Assembly (NCBI RefSeq): GCF_003668555.1
Contig: NZ_RCWN01000002.1
Coordinates: 1-64,000 of the forward strand
Direction: 5' to 3'
Source: Notoacmeibacter ruber
GTDB lineage: Bacteria > Pseudomonadota > Alphaproteobacteria > Rhizobiales > Rhizobiaceae
Length of the DNA stretch: 64,000 nt
Under the pieces are notes generated by a model. It searched no databases and had not been told where the DNA came from. It saw only the letters and a list, made by a program, of their open reading frames with translations. The stretch's first letter is position 1, and each line of letters opens with the position of its first letter. A program made the position numbers and the translations under genes. This document shows positions 47,488 through 54,591 of this stretch, in pieces.

Positions 47488-48795
47488 TTGCCCAAATCCC
47501 AGCTGCATATCGGCCTTTCACTCTCGGCGACCTGGCTTGGCGGCGAGGCGTGGCGGCGAGAGGACAGTGCGGCCGGGGACGTGTTCGACCTCTCCTTCTA
47601 TCGCGACATTGCGCGCCGCGCCGAGGCGGCCAAACTCGATTTTCTTTTCCGCGCCGATTCCCTTTTCTGCGATCCATCGCTCATCGAAAAAAGTCCGGGC
47701 GGCTTGGGCGGTCTCGATCCGACTTTACTGTTCGCGGCGCTTGCCACCGAAACACGTTCCATCGGCCTTCTGACGACGCTCTCCACCCAATTCTATCCAC
47801 CCTACATCGCAGCCCGGCAGCTCCAGTCCCTCAACCGGCTGAGCAAGGGGCGCGCGGGCTGGAACATCGTGACAGGCCTCGACGGGCACCAGAATTTCGG
47901 ACGGGAAAAGGCGTCCTCGTCCGCCGAACGCTACCGCCAGGCCGGGGAATTCGAGAGGGTCGTCCAGGAACTGTGGCGAAGTTTTCCGGCGGAGGCGATT
48001 ACGCTCGATCGCTCCACGGGCCGTTTCGCCGATGCCACACGGATCCGACCGATCGATCATCGCGGTGAGGACTTTGCGGTGGCCGGCCCTCTCAATCTTC
48101 CCGCGCTTCCCAATGCGCCGATCCCTATTGCACAGGCCGGCGCGTCGCCGGACGGTCGTGATTTCGCCGCCGCTATTGCCGATCTCGTCTTCGCGGCAAC
48201 GCCGGACCGCGACGCCGCGATCGAATTACGCGCCGATCTGAACAGCCGTGCCGCGAAGGCGGGCAGGCGCTCGGGCGCGATCCGTGTCCTTCCGGGTCTC
48301 AATCTCTATCTCGCCGAGACCGATAAGGAGGCGGAAGACCTTTTCGCGTTCACGCACCGGAACGCCGACAGGGGCCGAAAATTGGAACTCATCAAGAGGC
48401 AGATTGGTCTCGACCTGTCGGAGTGGCGCGGCGGGCGGGCGGTCCGCATCACTGACCTGCCGCCGCTGACGACGGCTCCCCGAAGCGCCACCCATGCGGA
48501 GCTTCTCCGCCGACTGATCGAGCGCGAAACCCCTACCGTCGACGATTTGCTGCGCCGCCCCGAGGTGTCCGCCTCGGCGCACTGGCAGATCGTCGGAACA
48601 CCAGAAAGCGCGGCCGAGACGATCGACGATTGGGTCCGGCACGGCGCGATCGACGGTTTCATCGCGCTACCCGGCGGTTCAATCGGCTCGCTTCATCTCG
48701 TCCTCGAGCGACTTGTTCCGCTCCTCGTGGAAGAGGGTCTGTTCAGGCGCGACTATGAAAGCGATATATTCGCCGGACACTTGAATATGGTGTGA
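47488..48795 (+). CDS. Bacterial luciferase-like FMN monooxygenase, NtaA/SnaA/DszA family
   Basis: 435 residues from TTG 47488. HIGLSLSATWLGGEAWR opens the protein, then LDFLFRADSLF, TTLSTQFYPPYIAARQLQSL and GRAGWNIVTGLDGHQNFG, the hallmark order of the NtaA/SnaA/DszA class of two-component flavin monooxygenases. Members oxidise chelators such as NTA and EDTA, sulfones and other compounds. Being divergent from a siderophore transporter, it may open an imported iron chelate to release the metal; this is inference. The partner flavin reductase is not in the neighbourhood. Confidence 0.87.
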   Translation: MPKSQLHIGLSLSATWLGGEAWRREDSAAGDVFDLSFYRDIARRAEAAKLDFLFRADSLFCDPSLIEKSPGGLGGLDPTLLFAALATETRSIGLLTTLSTQFYPPYIAARQLQSLNRLSKGRAGWNIVTGLDGHQNFGREKASSSAERYRQAGEFERVVQELWRSFPAEAITLDRSTGRFADATRIRPIDHRGEDFAVAGPLNLPALPNAPIPIAQAGASPDGRDFAAAIADLVFAATPDRDAAIELRADLNSRAAKAGRRSGAIRVLPGLNLYLAETDKEAEDLFAFTHRNADRGRKLELIKRQIGLDLSEWRGGRAVRITDLPPLTTAPRSATHAELLRRLIERETPTVDDLLRRPEVSASAHWQIVGTPESAAETIDDWVRHGAIDGFIALPGGSIGSLHLVLERLVPLLVEEGLFRRDYESDIFAGHLNMV

Positions 48796-48854
48796 CCGGC
48801 CAGCCCTCTGCGGCCGCAAGCAATACCCCTCACCGAAGAGAGAAGAGAACTGTC

Positions 48855-49178
48855 ATGACCTCGACCAACGTCAACGATAATTCGCAATCCAGCCGCTCGC
48901 GCGGAACGTTTGAAACGGCAAAGGCCGCCGACTACGAAATCCGCCTTTCCAAACATTTCGGCCACAAGATCGAGGCCCGCGAGGTCGATGGCGGCACGCT
49001 TCTCGTCTTCGAAGACGGCACCGCACATCTTTCGGCGGAGGAAGACCAACTCGTCGTCGCGGTCGAAGCGCCCTCGGCGGAAGGACGAGATAAGGTGGCC
49101 CACATCATCGAATCCCATCTCGAACGCTTCGCCTTCCGCGAACCGGATACGAAGATGGTCTGGGGAACGGTGGCATGA
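48855..49178 (+). CDS. DUF2218 domain protein
   Basis: 107 residues. LSKHFGHKIEAREVDGGTL and the C-terminal SHLERFAFREPDTKMVW match DUF2218, a small family often found beside iron-uptake genes; no enzymatic role is established. The ATG lies 59 bases after the monooxygenase stop and it is probably cotranscribed with it. From 49179 to 49395 nothing was recognised. Confidence 0.83.
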   Translation: MTSTNVNDNSQSSRSRGTFETAKAADYEIRLSKHFGHKIEAREVDGGTLLVFEDGTAHLSAEEDQLVVAVEAPSAEGRDKVAHIIESHLERFAFREPDTKMVWGTVA

Positions 49179-49395
49179 CCGCGGCGTCGAATGATCATGC
49201 CCATCGAGAACGCCGTATACATGCCCTTCGGAGCGGTCGTTACAGCGTCTGCATCGTAGCCTGCAGAATTTGCTAAGAATGGCAGCTATTCGCTGCGTTT
49301 GTGACCGGACGGTCTGCTAAGGGCCCCTTTGCCGCCATCAGCAAGAAGCGTCGGCGGGTAAAAATTTCGCTATTGAGTTTGCCTGGTGCAGGCCT

Positions 49396-49960
49396 TCAAA
49401 TCGATAGCGCGCGTTCGACTTCGAAGTGCTCGAAGGCACCCGCGTAGCCATGCACATCCGCGGTGAAACAACTTTCATCGCGCAAGGCTTGCTTCCAGTT
49501 GCTCGCGATCGTCTCGGCCGTCCGAAATGCCTGCTGCCTGGCGTCGGTGGGCGTCAGGTCGAAGAATTCACAGGCCTCCAGCGCGATATCGAGGGACGCG
49601 TCGAACGAGCCCCCTCGCATGATGCCGGTCTCCAGCACTCGGTGCCGTGACGGCGAGGGGTTGATGTCGAAGGCCGGTGACAGCCGCCACCGATCTCCGC
49701 CGGCATAGATGAAACCATGGTTCTTCAGATGGTCGTCCTTGTTGGAGACGAGGATCGTGAAGACGATCCGCCGCCAGAGTTCATGCAGATCGTCGACCGG
49801 CTTGCTCGCAATCTGGCGGATCACGTCACCGATGTCGGTGTATAACCCGCCTTCGTCGCTGTCCCAATCGAGCGCGGTACGCGCCGAAATAAACGGGATC
49901 CGCGTGTTGCCGCGGCGACTGTCCGGTTTTCTAAGACCACTTCAAGGGTTGGCTCGAGCC
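49396..49960 (-). pseudogene. Truncated, frameshifted hipA-like kinase fragment
   Basis: Only the C-terminal domain of a HipA-type serine kinase remains: RIPFISARTALDW, then ILVSNKDDHLKNHGF and RLSPAFDINPSP. Read upstream, the frame reaches RKPDSRRGNTRI and then hits a stop at 49942-49944, while the preceding residues LEPTLEVVL continue in another frame, as expected after loss of one A near 49930. The N-terminal half and any hipB partner are absent. It lies just outside the T-DNA-like unit. Confidence 0.75.
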
Positions 49961-50040
49961 GACGCACGAGCAGACCTACCTACAAATAACGATCTGGAGA
50001 TATCGACAAAGATATTCACCAACTCACGATTCAAGGATCA

Positions 50041-50060
50041 AACTTACAAACACACGCTTA
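50041..50060 (-). promoter_or_regulatory. Second T/G-rich overdrive-like stretch
   Basis: The minus strand reads TGTGTTTGTAAGTTTG, resembling the 3' part of the overdrive consensus, about 30 bases farther out than the better match at 50089-50112. It could be chance in an A/C-rich region. Confidence 0.3.
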
Positions 50061-50088
50061 AACACGCAGTGAGAAGAAGCCTTACGGT

Positions 50089-50112
50089 CGGACGAACAAA
50101 TACAGAAATGAA
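50089..50112 (-). promoter_or_regulatory. Overdrive-like T-DNA transfer enhancer
   Basis: On the minus strand this reads TTCATTTCTGTATTTG then TTCGTCCG. It agrees with 19 of 24 positions of the Ti overdrive consensus, whose core is CTGTPuTNTGTTTG (two agreeing positions are unspecified bases). It directly abuts the border-like repeat on the outer side and in the same orientation as in Ti plasmids. VirC1 and VirC2, which bind overdrive in Agrobacterium, are encoded at 60351-61669. Confidence 0.65.
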
Positions 50113-50137
50113 GGTGACGTCATCATATATCCTGACC
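50113..50137 (-). repeat. T-DNA border-like repeat (putative right border)
   Basis: The minus strand begins GGTCAGGATATATGATGA. The ten-base core CAGGATATAT is identical to Ti borders and to the second repeat at 52386-52410; overall 16 of 25 positions match the second repeat. A VirD2 nick would fall between 50134 and 50135 of the plus strand, putting the epimerase gene on the transferred strand. The overdrive next to it marks it as the right border. Confidence 0.7.
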
Positions 50138-50242
50138 GAGGAGGTCACGTGAAGGCATCATATGATGTCGTGGTCTTGGCCCCGGTGGCGCCAAATCGAA
50201 AGTCACATGATCGACCGGGGTGTCTTGGCAAAGGTCACATGA

Positions 50243-50284
50243 CCGGACCTCGGCCCGCATGGTTTTCGTGGATCACCGATCGTC
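50243..50284 (+). repeat. Dispersed repeat copy A
   Basis: CCGGACCTCGGCCCG (50243-50257) is identical to 52950-52964, followed by the diverged GTGGATCACCGATC at 50268-50281. Confidence 0.6.
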
Positions 50285-50408
50285 CTGCACAGCCCCTTTC
50301 GGCCACGTCATCCCGGAGACAAAATCAGGCAAATTTTGCGAATACGAGACAGCCCTTATCTCGCTTGCGAAGCGATGCAACATACCCCTCCCGCCAAGGA
50401 AGGCGCAG

Positions 50409-50447
50409 CCCGAAAAAGTAACCTCGCCTGTCTGGTGATCGCCGATC
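50409..50447 (+). repeat. Dispersed repeat copy B
   Basis: CCCGAAAAA and, farther on, GGTGATCGCCGATC (50434-50447) match copy C at 52961-52998. Confidence 0.6.
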
Positions 50448-50604
50448 ATCCCTTTCGGCCTCGCCGAAAACCTGCTCAAATTCGCTCATGGCATCATGAC
50501 AGCGTCAGCTGAAACCGGCGGCTGATCCTTCGGGGCTTGGCCAGGCGAATACGAGCTTTTTGGCCCCACTCCATACTGCACGAGAAATTCCCTCAGATCG
50601 GCGC

Positions 50605-50830
50605 AAGCTGATTGGCCGGCGCTGTCCGACCCGCGGAGACATAATTGCTCCGTCGTCCGCTCTCGTTCGAAGATAAAAGGCTGGTCTCCCCTCCTCCTTC
50701 TCGTCTTTCACTCCTCACCCTCATCCTCGCTCTTCTCCCACCTCACCATCTTCATTTCAAATCGAACTGCATCCCAACCCAACCCAACACCAACATCGCC
50801 ATCGCCATCGCCGCTTCGATCATTGGCAAG
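50605..50830 (+). promoter_or_regulatory. Eukaryote-style promoter and leader of the neuC-like gene
   Basis: In order: an inverted CCAAT box (ATTGG, 50611-50615); a TATA-like ATAAAAG (50673-50679); a long pyrimidine tract (about 50686-50760, e.g. CCCCTCCTCCTTCTCG); an A/C-rich leader (ATCCCAACCCAACCCAACAC); and a start context GCAAGATGG with A at -3 and G at +4. There is no purine-rich ribosome-binding site. This arrangement is typical of filamentous-fungal genes and not of the bacterial genes around it. Confidence 0.6.
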
Positions 50831-51985
50831 ATGGCATCCGACAATCTCCGCACCCTTGTGGTCACCGGCACCCGAGCCGATTGGAGCAAACTTCAACCCG
50901 TCTGCCGCGCATTCATTCGAGTTCTCGGTAAGATCGATGTCTTCATCACTGGAATGCATTTGGAGGAAGCATACGGCTACACGGCAAATCTTGTCCGACA
51001 ACTCGAAGGCGTCGATCAATTCCACATGCACAAGAACCAAACTCTTGGCCCCCACCAAACTGAGGTCATGGAAGAAACCATCAAGGGTCTCGCAAAGGTT
51101 TTGAGAGACAGGAAGATCACCGATGTTGTTGTCCACGGCGACCGTGTGGAGGCCTGCACCGCTGCCATGGTAGCGAGGCAGCATGGCATCCGCCTTCACC
51201 ATATCGAAGGCGGTGAACTTTCGGGCTCAATCGACGAGAGTTACCGTCACGCCGTCACTGCGTTCACGACCTACAGCTACGTCTGCTCTGCGTCTGCCAA
51301 AGACTTGGTTGTAAAGAACCTTGGGCAGCACCCACAGACAGTTTTTAACATCGGCTCTCCCGAAATGGATGCGCATGCTCGCGACTACGGCGTCAGCCTC
51401 AATGACGTGAAGCGAAAGTATGGAATTCCGTTTGCGGGAGAGTATGGCATCGTCTCGTTTCACTCTGTCACGTCCGAGCTTGACGGGATGCATGAGCAAG
51501 CTGCCTATCTCTTCGCGACTCTCGAGGAGTATGGGAAGAATTTCATCGTTATCATGCCAAACAACGACCCCGGTACCGACGCCATCCGCGACATCATCGG
51601 CAAAATTTTGGAGGGCAAGCGAAGTGACAGGTTCTTTCAGTCCGCCAACATCGATTTTGAGCACTTTTCCGTGCTTCAGAAGAACGCGAGTGTCTTCATC
51701 GGAAATAGCAGCGCAGGCGTTCGCGAAATGCCATTCCACGGCGTTGGCAGCATCAACGTTGGGTCGCGCCAGAACAATCGAGTGCCCGACATTCCGGCGA
51801 TTATCAACGCTCCGGCAAATGACGCTGCTGCACTGCTGAGGGCACTCAAGTCGTTTTGGGGGAAGAAATTTGCTCGAGACAAAACTTTTGGCGATGGAAC
51901 TGCAGAGGAAAAACTTGTTGGGGCTCTCAAGACCCCGGGACACTTTGATCGCTCGGTCCAGAAGAGCTTCTATCTTCCGGGATAA
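50831..51985 (+). CDS. NeuC-like UDP-N-acetylglucosamine 2-epimerase (hydrolysing) in the T-DNA-like region
   Basis: 384 residues. TLVVTGTRADWSKLQPV, VVHGDRVEACTAAMVA, HHIEGGELSGSIDESYRHAV, FNIGSPEMDAH and the late FIGNSSAGVREMPF match the NeuC branch, which hydrolyses UDP-GlcNAc to ManNAc plus UDP for sialic- or legionaminic-type sugars. No neuB or neuA homologue is nearby, so it stands alone. It has no Shine-Dalgarno sequence, an ideal Kozak context, and G+C and codon use unlike its neighbours. Expression in a eukaryotic recipient is therefore more plausible than in the bacterium. The start is fixed by the family N-terminus; an in-frame extension upstream is leader sequence. Confidence 0.85.
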   Translation: MASDNLRTLVVTGTRADWSKLQPVCRAFIRVLGKIDVFITGMHLEEAYGYTANLVRQLEGVDQFHMHKNQTLGPHQTEVMEETIKGLAKVLRDRKITDVVVHGDRVEACTAAMVARQHGIRLHHIEGGELSGSIDESYRHAVTAFTTYSYVCSASAKDLVVKNLGQHPQTVFNIGSPEMDAHARDYGVSLNDVKRKYGIPFAGEYGIVSFHSVTSELDGMHEQAAYLFATLEEYGKNFIVIMPNNDPGTDAIRDIIGKILEGKRSDRFFQSANIDFEHFSVLQKNASVFIGNSSAGVREMPFHGVGSINVGSRQNNRVPDIPAIINAPANDAAALLRALKSFWGKKFARDKTFGDGTAEEKLVGALKTPGHFDRSVQKSFYLPG

Positions 51986-52323
51986 GGACAGTTTCTATTT
52001 GTTCAGATGATGGTTTGATCCTTCTGTTTTCCCAATGCCGCCGGCCATCTCGCGGGCCAGAGGCATCACACTCGTTTGATTTGGATTTAGTTTTGCTGTT
52101 TTTGATTTTTGCTTTTATGCGACCTGCCGCGCTGGACGCAGCGTGGCACCACACTCTTTTAGCTTAGCTCAGAGCCTTCGGCCCGACATGATAGCAACCA
52201 ATCAACTATGTTCCTCCAATCCACTTTTGTGCATGTGGTCACGTGACTGTAAGCGCCCTTGGCGCCAAGAGCGGCGCGCAGCGCACCCATGAAGCGCAAT
52301 CAATTCTATCGAAAAATAAAAAT
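51986..52323. other. 3' flank of the neuC-like gene
   Basis: No gene. T-rich DNA follows the stop (about 51990-52120), a CACGTG palindrome lies at 52240-52245, and AATAAA at 52315-52320 could act as a polyadenylation signal just inside the second border. Confidence 0.45.
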
Positions 52324-52406
52324 AGGATATTGGGGTGTCGGCGCGGTTCGGGGGACCCCCCGCAGCGTAGCGGAGGGAGGGGAGCGACGACACCCCAATA
52401 TATCCT
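52324..52406. repeat. Inverted repeat containing a second, partial border-like copy
   Basis: AGGATATTGGGGTGTCG (52324-52340) is the complement of CGACACCCCAATATATCCT (52388-52406) apart from a two-base deletion. The left arm therefore reads as a border-like copy in the opposite orientation. The G/C-rich loop contains GGGGGACCCCC. Confidence 0.7.
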
Positions 52407-52410
52407 GCCA
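52386..52410 (-). repeat. T-DNA border-like repeat (putative left border)
   Basis: The minus strand reads TGGCAGGATATATTGGGGTG then TCGTC. It agrees with the Ti left border at 21 of 25 positions, including the first fifteen (TGGCAGGATATATTG). The predicted nick falls between 52407 and 52408. It is in the same orientation as the repeat at 50113-50137. Confidence 0.75.
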
Positions 52411-52481
52411 CCGCCACCGACGCTCCCTGCCCGTTTCATCGATGGTCTGAATTGCTGATTGCTTCAGAGCAAAACCGCCGA

Positions 52482-52940
52482 TCACGACGAACCTGCCGAT
52501 TTCGACCGGCTCACTTCGGTCTCCAGCTTCTTCTCGTCCTTAGTGGACGTCACCTTCTCGGTCTGGGTCCCTTCATCTCGGTAGATCACCGGCTTTGGCT
52601 TCCCCGAGGTGTTGATGTGCACCGTGTTGTTCTGACAGTTCGAGAGGGTAATGTTGGCAGCAGGACCAGGTTTGTCGGATGGCTCTTCGGCACCAACGGA
52701 AGTCACGGCTTCGTCGCGCTCTGCCTCCATCGTCGGCTCTCTTTCGGAGTAGATCGTGCTGGGAACGCCAACCGGCCGGTATCGTGGACAGATGCCGTTC
52801 GTATGATAGTCATGGCACAATTGACAGTAAGTCGCAGCGAGCACAGGGGCGGAAGGTCCTAAGTGCGAACGGGGGCACACATAGCCCGGCGCGAATGGAT
52901 TGTCTTGTCGATGGCGTTGCTTAAGACCAAGTGAGGCCAT
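52482..52940 (-). CDS. Hypothetical Cys-containing protein in the foreign-looking segment
   Basis: 152 residues from ATG 52940 (the frame extends to 53015, but that part lies in repeat C). A Cys/His-rich stretch (CPRSHL, YCQLCHDYHTNGICPRYRP) is followed by a Ser/Thr/Lys-rich tail. No family was recognised. Like the neuC-like gene it lacks a bacterial ribosome-binding site. It could be a second eukaryote-style gene, or non-coding. Confidence 0.3.
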   Translation of the reverse strand: MASLGLKQRHRQDNPFAPGYVCPRSHLGPSAPVLAATYCQLCHDYHTNGICPRYRPVGVPSTIYSEREPTMEAERDEAVTSVGAEEPSDKPGPAANITLSNCQNNTVHINTSGKPKPVIYRDEGTQTEKVTSTKDEKKLETEVSRSKSAGSS

Positions 52941-52949
52941 CCATCCTGC

Positions 52950-52998
52950 CCGGACCTCGGCCCGAAAAATGGCCTCACCGGTCAGGTGATCGCCGATC
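52950..52998 (+). repeat. Dispersed repeat copy C
   Basis: It contains both CCGGACCTCGGCCCG (52950-52964, identical to copy A) and GGTGATCGCCGATC (52985-52998, identical to copy B). It lies outside the second border, so the foreign DNA extends at least to about 53000. Confidence 0.65.
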
Positions 52999-53238
52999 GC
53001 TTTGCACGGCCCCAAAGATCAGCGGCTACGTCAGCATTGAGGCAGCACTGTTACGAGCGTCAGGACGGGGCGGAAATCCGCCATTCCGTTCGGCTCTCTC
53101 GCGTGATTGAGATTGCCAGCCAACAAGGAATACGTTCTTCATAAAACCGATCCGTCGTTGCCGAATGGTAAGGTTTCCATTCCATCATCCTTTCAACACG
53201 TTCAAATCGGTCTTTTATCCACCAGCGGACTATCGACA

Positions 53239-54390
53239 ATGCCTTTCCTCACCGAAGCCACCGTCTTCAAGGGACGATACGACCTCGGCGGCTACAAGCT
53301 CTCCTACGGCGAGCAGAACGACGTCTATCCCATCATCGTGAAGCTGGTCGGCGGAGGCCACGAAGGGTGGGGAGAGGCCAACCCGTGGCAACCCTTTACC
53401 AGCCAGGGGCCCGACGACGACTTCGACGCTCTGGAGAAGGTCCTGCTGCCAATCGTCAGAGAGCTCGACTCTGTCGATCCCTGGGACGTTCAATCAGCGC
53501 TCGACGAGCGCTTCCCTGACCGTCATTTGATGGCCAAGGGGGCGATCAATATGGCCCTCATGGATCTGGAGGCGAAGAAGCGCGGCGTTCGCGTCGCCGA
53601 TCTGCTCGGCAACGTCAAGCGCATGGCCATCGAGGTCTCCCGCCCGACCAATAACGGCACCGCCGAGGACGTCCTGCCCACCATAGAGGGAGCCATGGCG
53701 GAAGGCTACCGCCAGTTCATGCTGAAGGCCGGCGATGCGAACTATCCCGCCATGGACGAGATCGAGCGTCTGCGGGTCCTCAAGGAGAGATGCGGCGAGC
53801 GCGCTGTCTTCAAGATCGACGCCAATACGGGTTGGTCGCGCGATGATGCGCGCGCCCTGCTCGCGGCCATGCCCCAGCACCTCGCCGACTATCTCGCCTA
53901 TCTCGAGCAGCCGATCGCGGCGGACGATATCGATGGACTGGCCGAGTTGCAGGCCATGACCTCCATCCCGATCTCGGTCGATGAAAGCCTGACGGATCTG
54001 GAAAGCGCCCGCCGCATTATCGAGAAGAAGGCGGCAAGGGTCTTCAGCGTCAAGATCTCCAAGAATGGCGGCCTGCTCACCGCGCAGAAGATCGCACGCC
54101 TCGCCGCCGAGCACGGCATCGCGGTCTATCCGAATTCGATGGCCGAAGGCGGCATCACGCAGGTCGCCTCGCTGCACCTCGCGGCGACCCTCGACAATCT
54201 GGCCGACGCCGGCGGCTCGTACAGATCGGTGCTCCGCCTCGGTGGCCTCGATGTCACGAACCTCCATACCTTCATCAAAAGAGACGACGACGGACTGGTC
54301 CGCATCCATCTTCCCGACGGTCCGGGCTTCGGCCTCGACGTCGACGAGGCGAAACTTCGCGCCAATGCTTTAAGGATAGCCAGCGTCTAA
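53239..54390 (+). CDS. Enolase-superfamily enzyme (mandelate racemase/muconate lactonising type)
   Basis: 383 residues. Metal ligands of the superfamily are visible in order: KIDANTGW, LEQP and SVDES, with lysines in FMLKAGD and VKISKNGG. Members abstract an alpha-proton from a carboxylate (sugar-acid dehydratases, racemases, dipeptide epimerases); the substrate here is unknown. Codon use is bacterial and G+C-rich, yet no Shine-Dalgarno sequence precedes ATG 53239, and the roughly 300 bases upstream hold only repeat C and pyrimidine-rich leader-like DNA. Confidence 0.85.
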   Translation: MPFLTEATVFKGRYDLGGYKLSYGEQNDVYPIIVKLVGGGHEGWGEANPWQPFTSQGPDDDFDALEKVLLPIVRELDSVDPWDVQSALDERFPDRHLMAKGAINMALMDLEAKKRGVRVADLLGNVKRMAIEVSRPTNNGTAEDVLPTIEGAMAEGYRQFMLKAGDANYPAMDEIERLRVLKERCGERAVFKIDANTGWSRDDARALLAAMPQHLADYLAYLEQPIAADDIDGLAELQAMTSIPISVDESLTDLESARRIIEKKAARVFSVKISKNGGLLTAQKIARLAAEHGIAVYPNSMAEGGITQVASLHLAATLDNLADAGGSYRSVLRLGGLDVTNLHTFIKRDDDGLVRIHLPDGPGFGLDVDEAKLRANALRIASV

Positions 54391-54591
54391 CCGATGGACC
54401 GCCGATCTTTACGTGGCCCAATCAGGCTGGAGCAGGGGAAGCAAGATGCTGTGATCGGATGAAAACGGTTGGCGAGTAATAGTCACCATATGCGTAATCT
54501 ATGCAGTTCGATAGTCTATCATATCTCTCTTCCCAATAAACATTGATCCGTGAGGACACGCAATTTCAATCACACTGCGTCAAAACACCGC

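Larger units (their letters stand above)
50138..50604. other. Gene-free left part of the T-DNA-like region
   Basis: No convincing ORF. It holds CACGTG/CACATG palindromes at 50146, 50204 and 50236, typical of eukaryotic upstream regions, and two copies of a dispersed repeat (from 50243 and from 50409). Confidence 0.5.
50135..52407 (+). mobile_element. Putative T-DNA-like transfer region with one eukaryote-style gene
   Basis: About 2.27 kb between the two predicted nick sites. The repeats are direct, as in Ti plasmids, so nicking would release the plus strand from 50135 to 52407. The single gene inside is a NeuC-like epimerase with eukaryotic-type expression signals. Base composition and codon choice are visibly less G+C-biased than in flanking genes. 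The processing proteins VirC1, VirC2, VirD1 and VirD2 are on the same plasmid; VirB/VirD4 secretion genes are not in this window. Confidence 0.65.

Noticed and set aside
50149..50711. Several short frames on both strands in the left part of the T-like region.
   Set aside because: They overlap each other, lie in repeats and promoter-like DNA, and show no recognisable protein.
52927..52951. CCATCCTGCCC as a possible third border to the right of the T-like region.
   Set aside because: Only about 11 of 25 positions match a border and the TATAT core is missing.
50138..53020. Explaining the fungal-looking segment as plain contamination or an assembly chimera.
   Set aside because: Not excluded, but the borders and overdrive at its edge and the vir genes on the same contig make a genuine T-region the better reading; spanning long reads would settle it.
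53050..53075. TCAGGACGGGGCGG as a degenerate border.
   Set aside because: It matches only CAGGA; the A+T core is absent.
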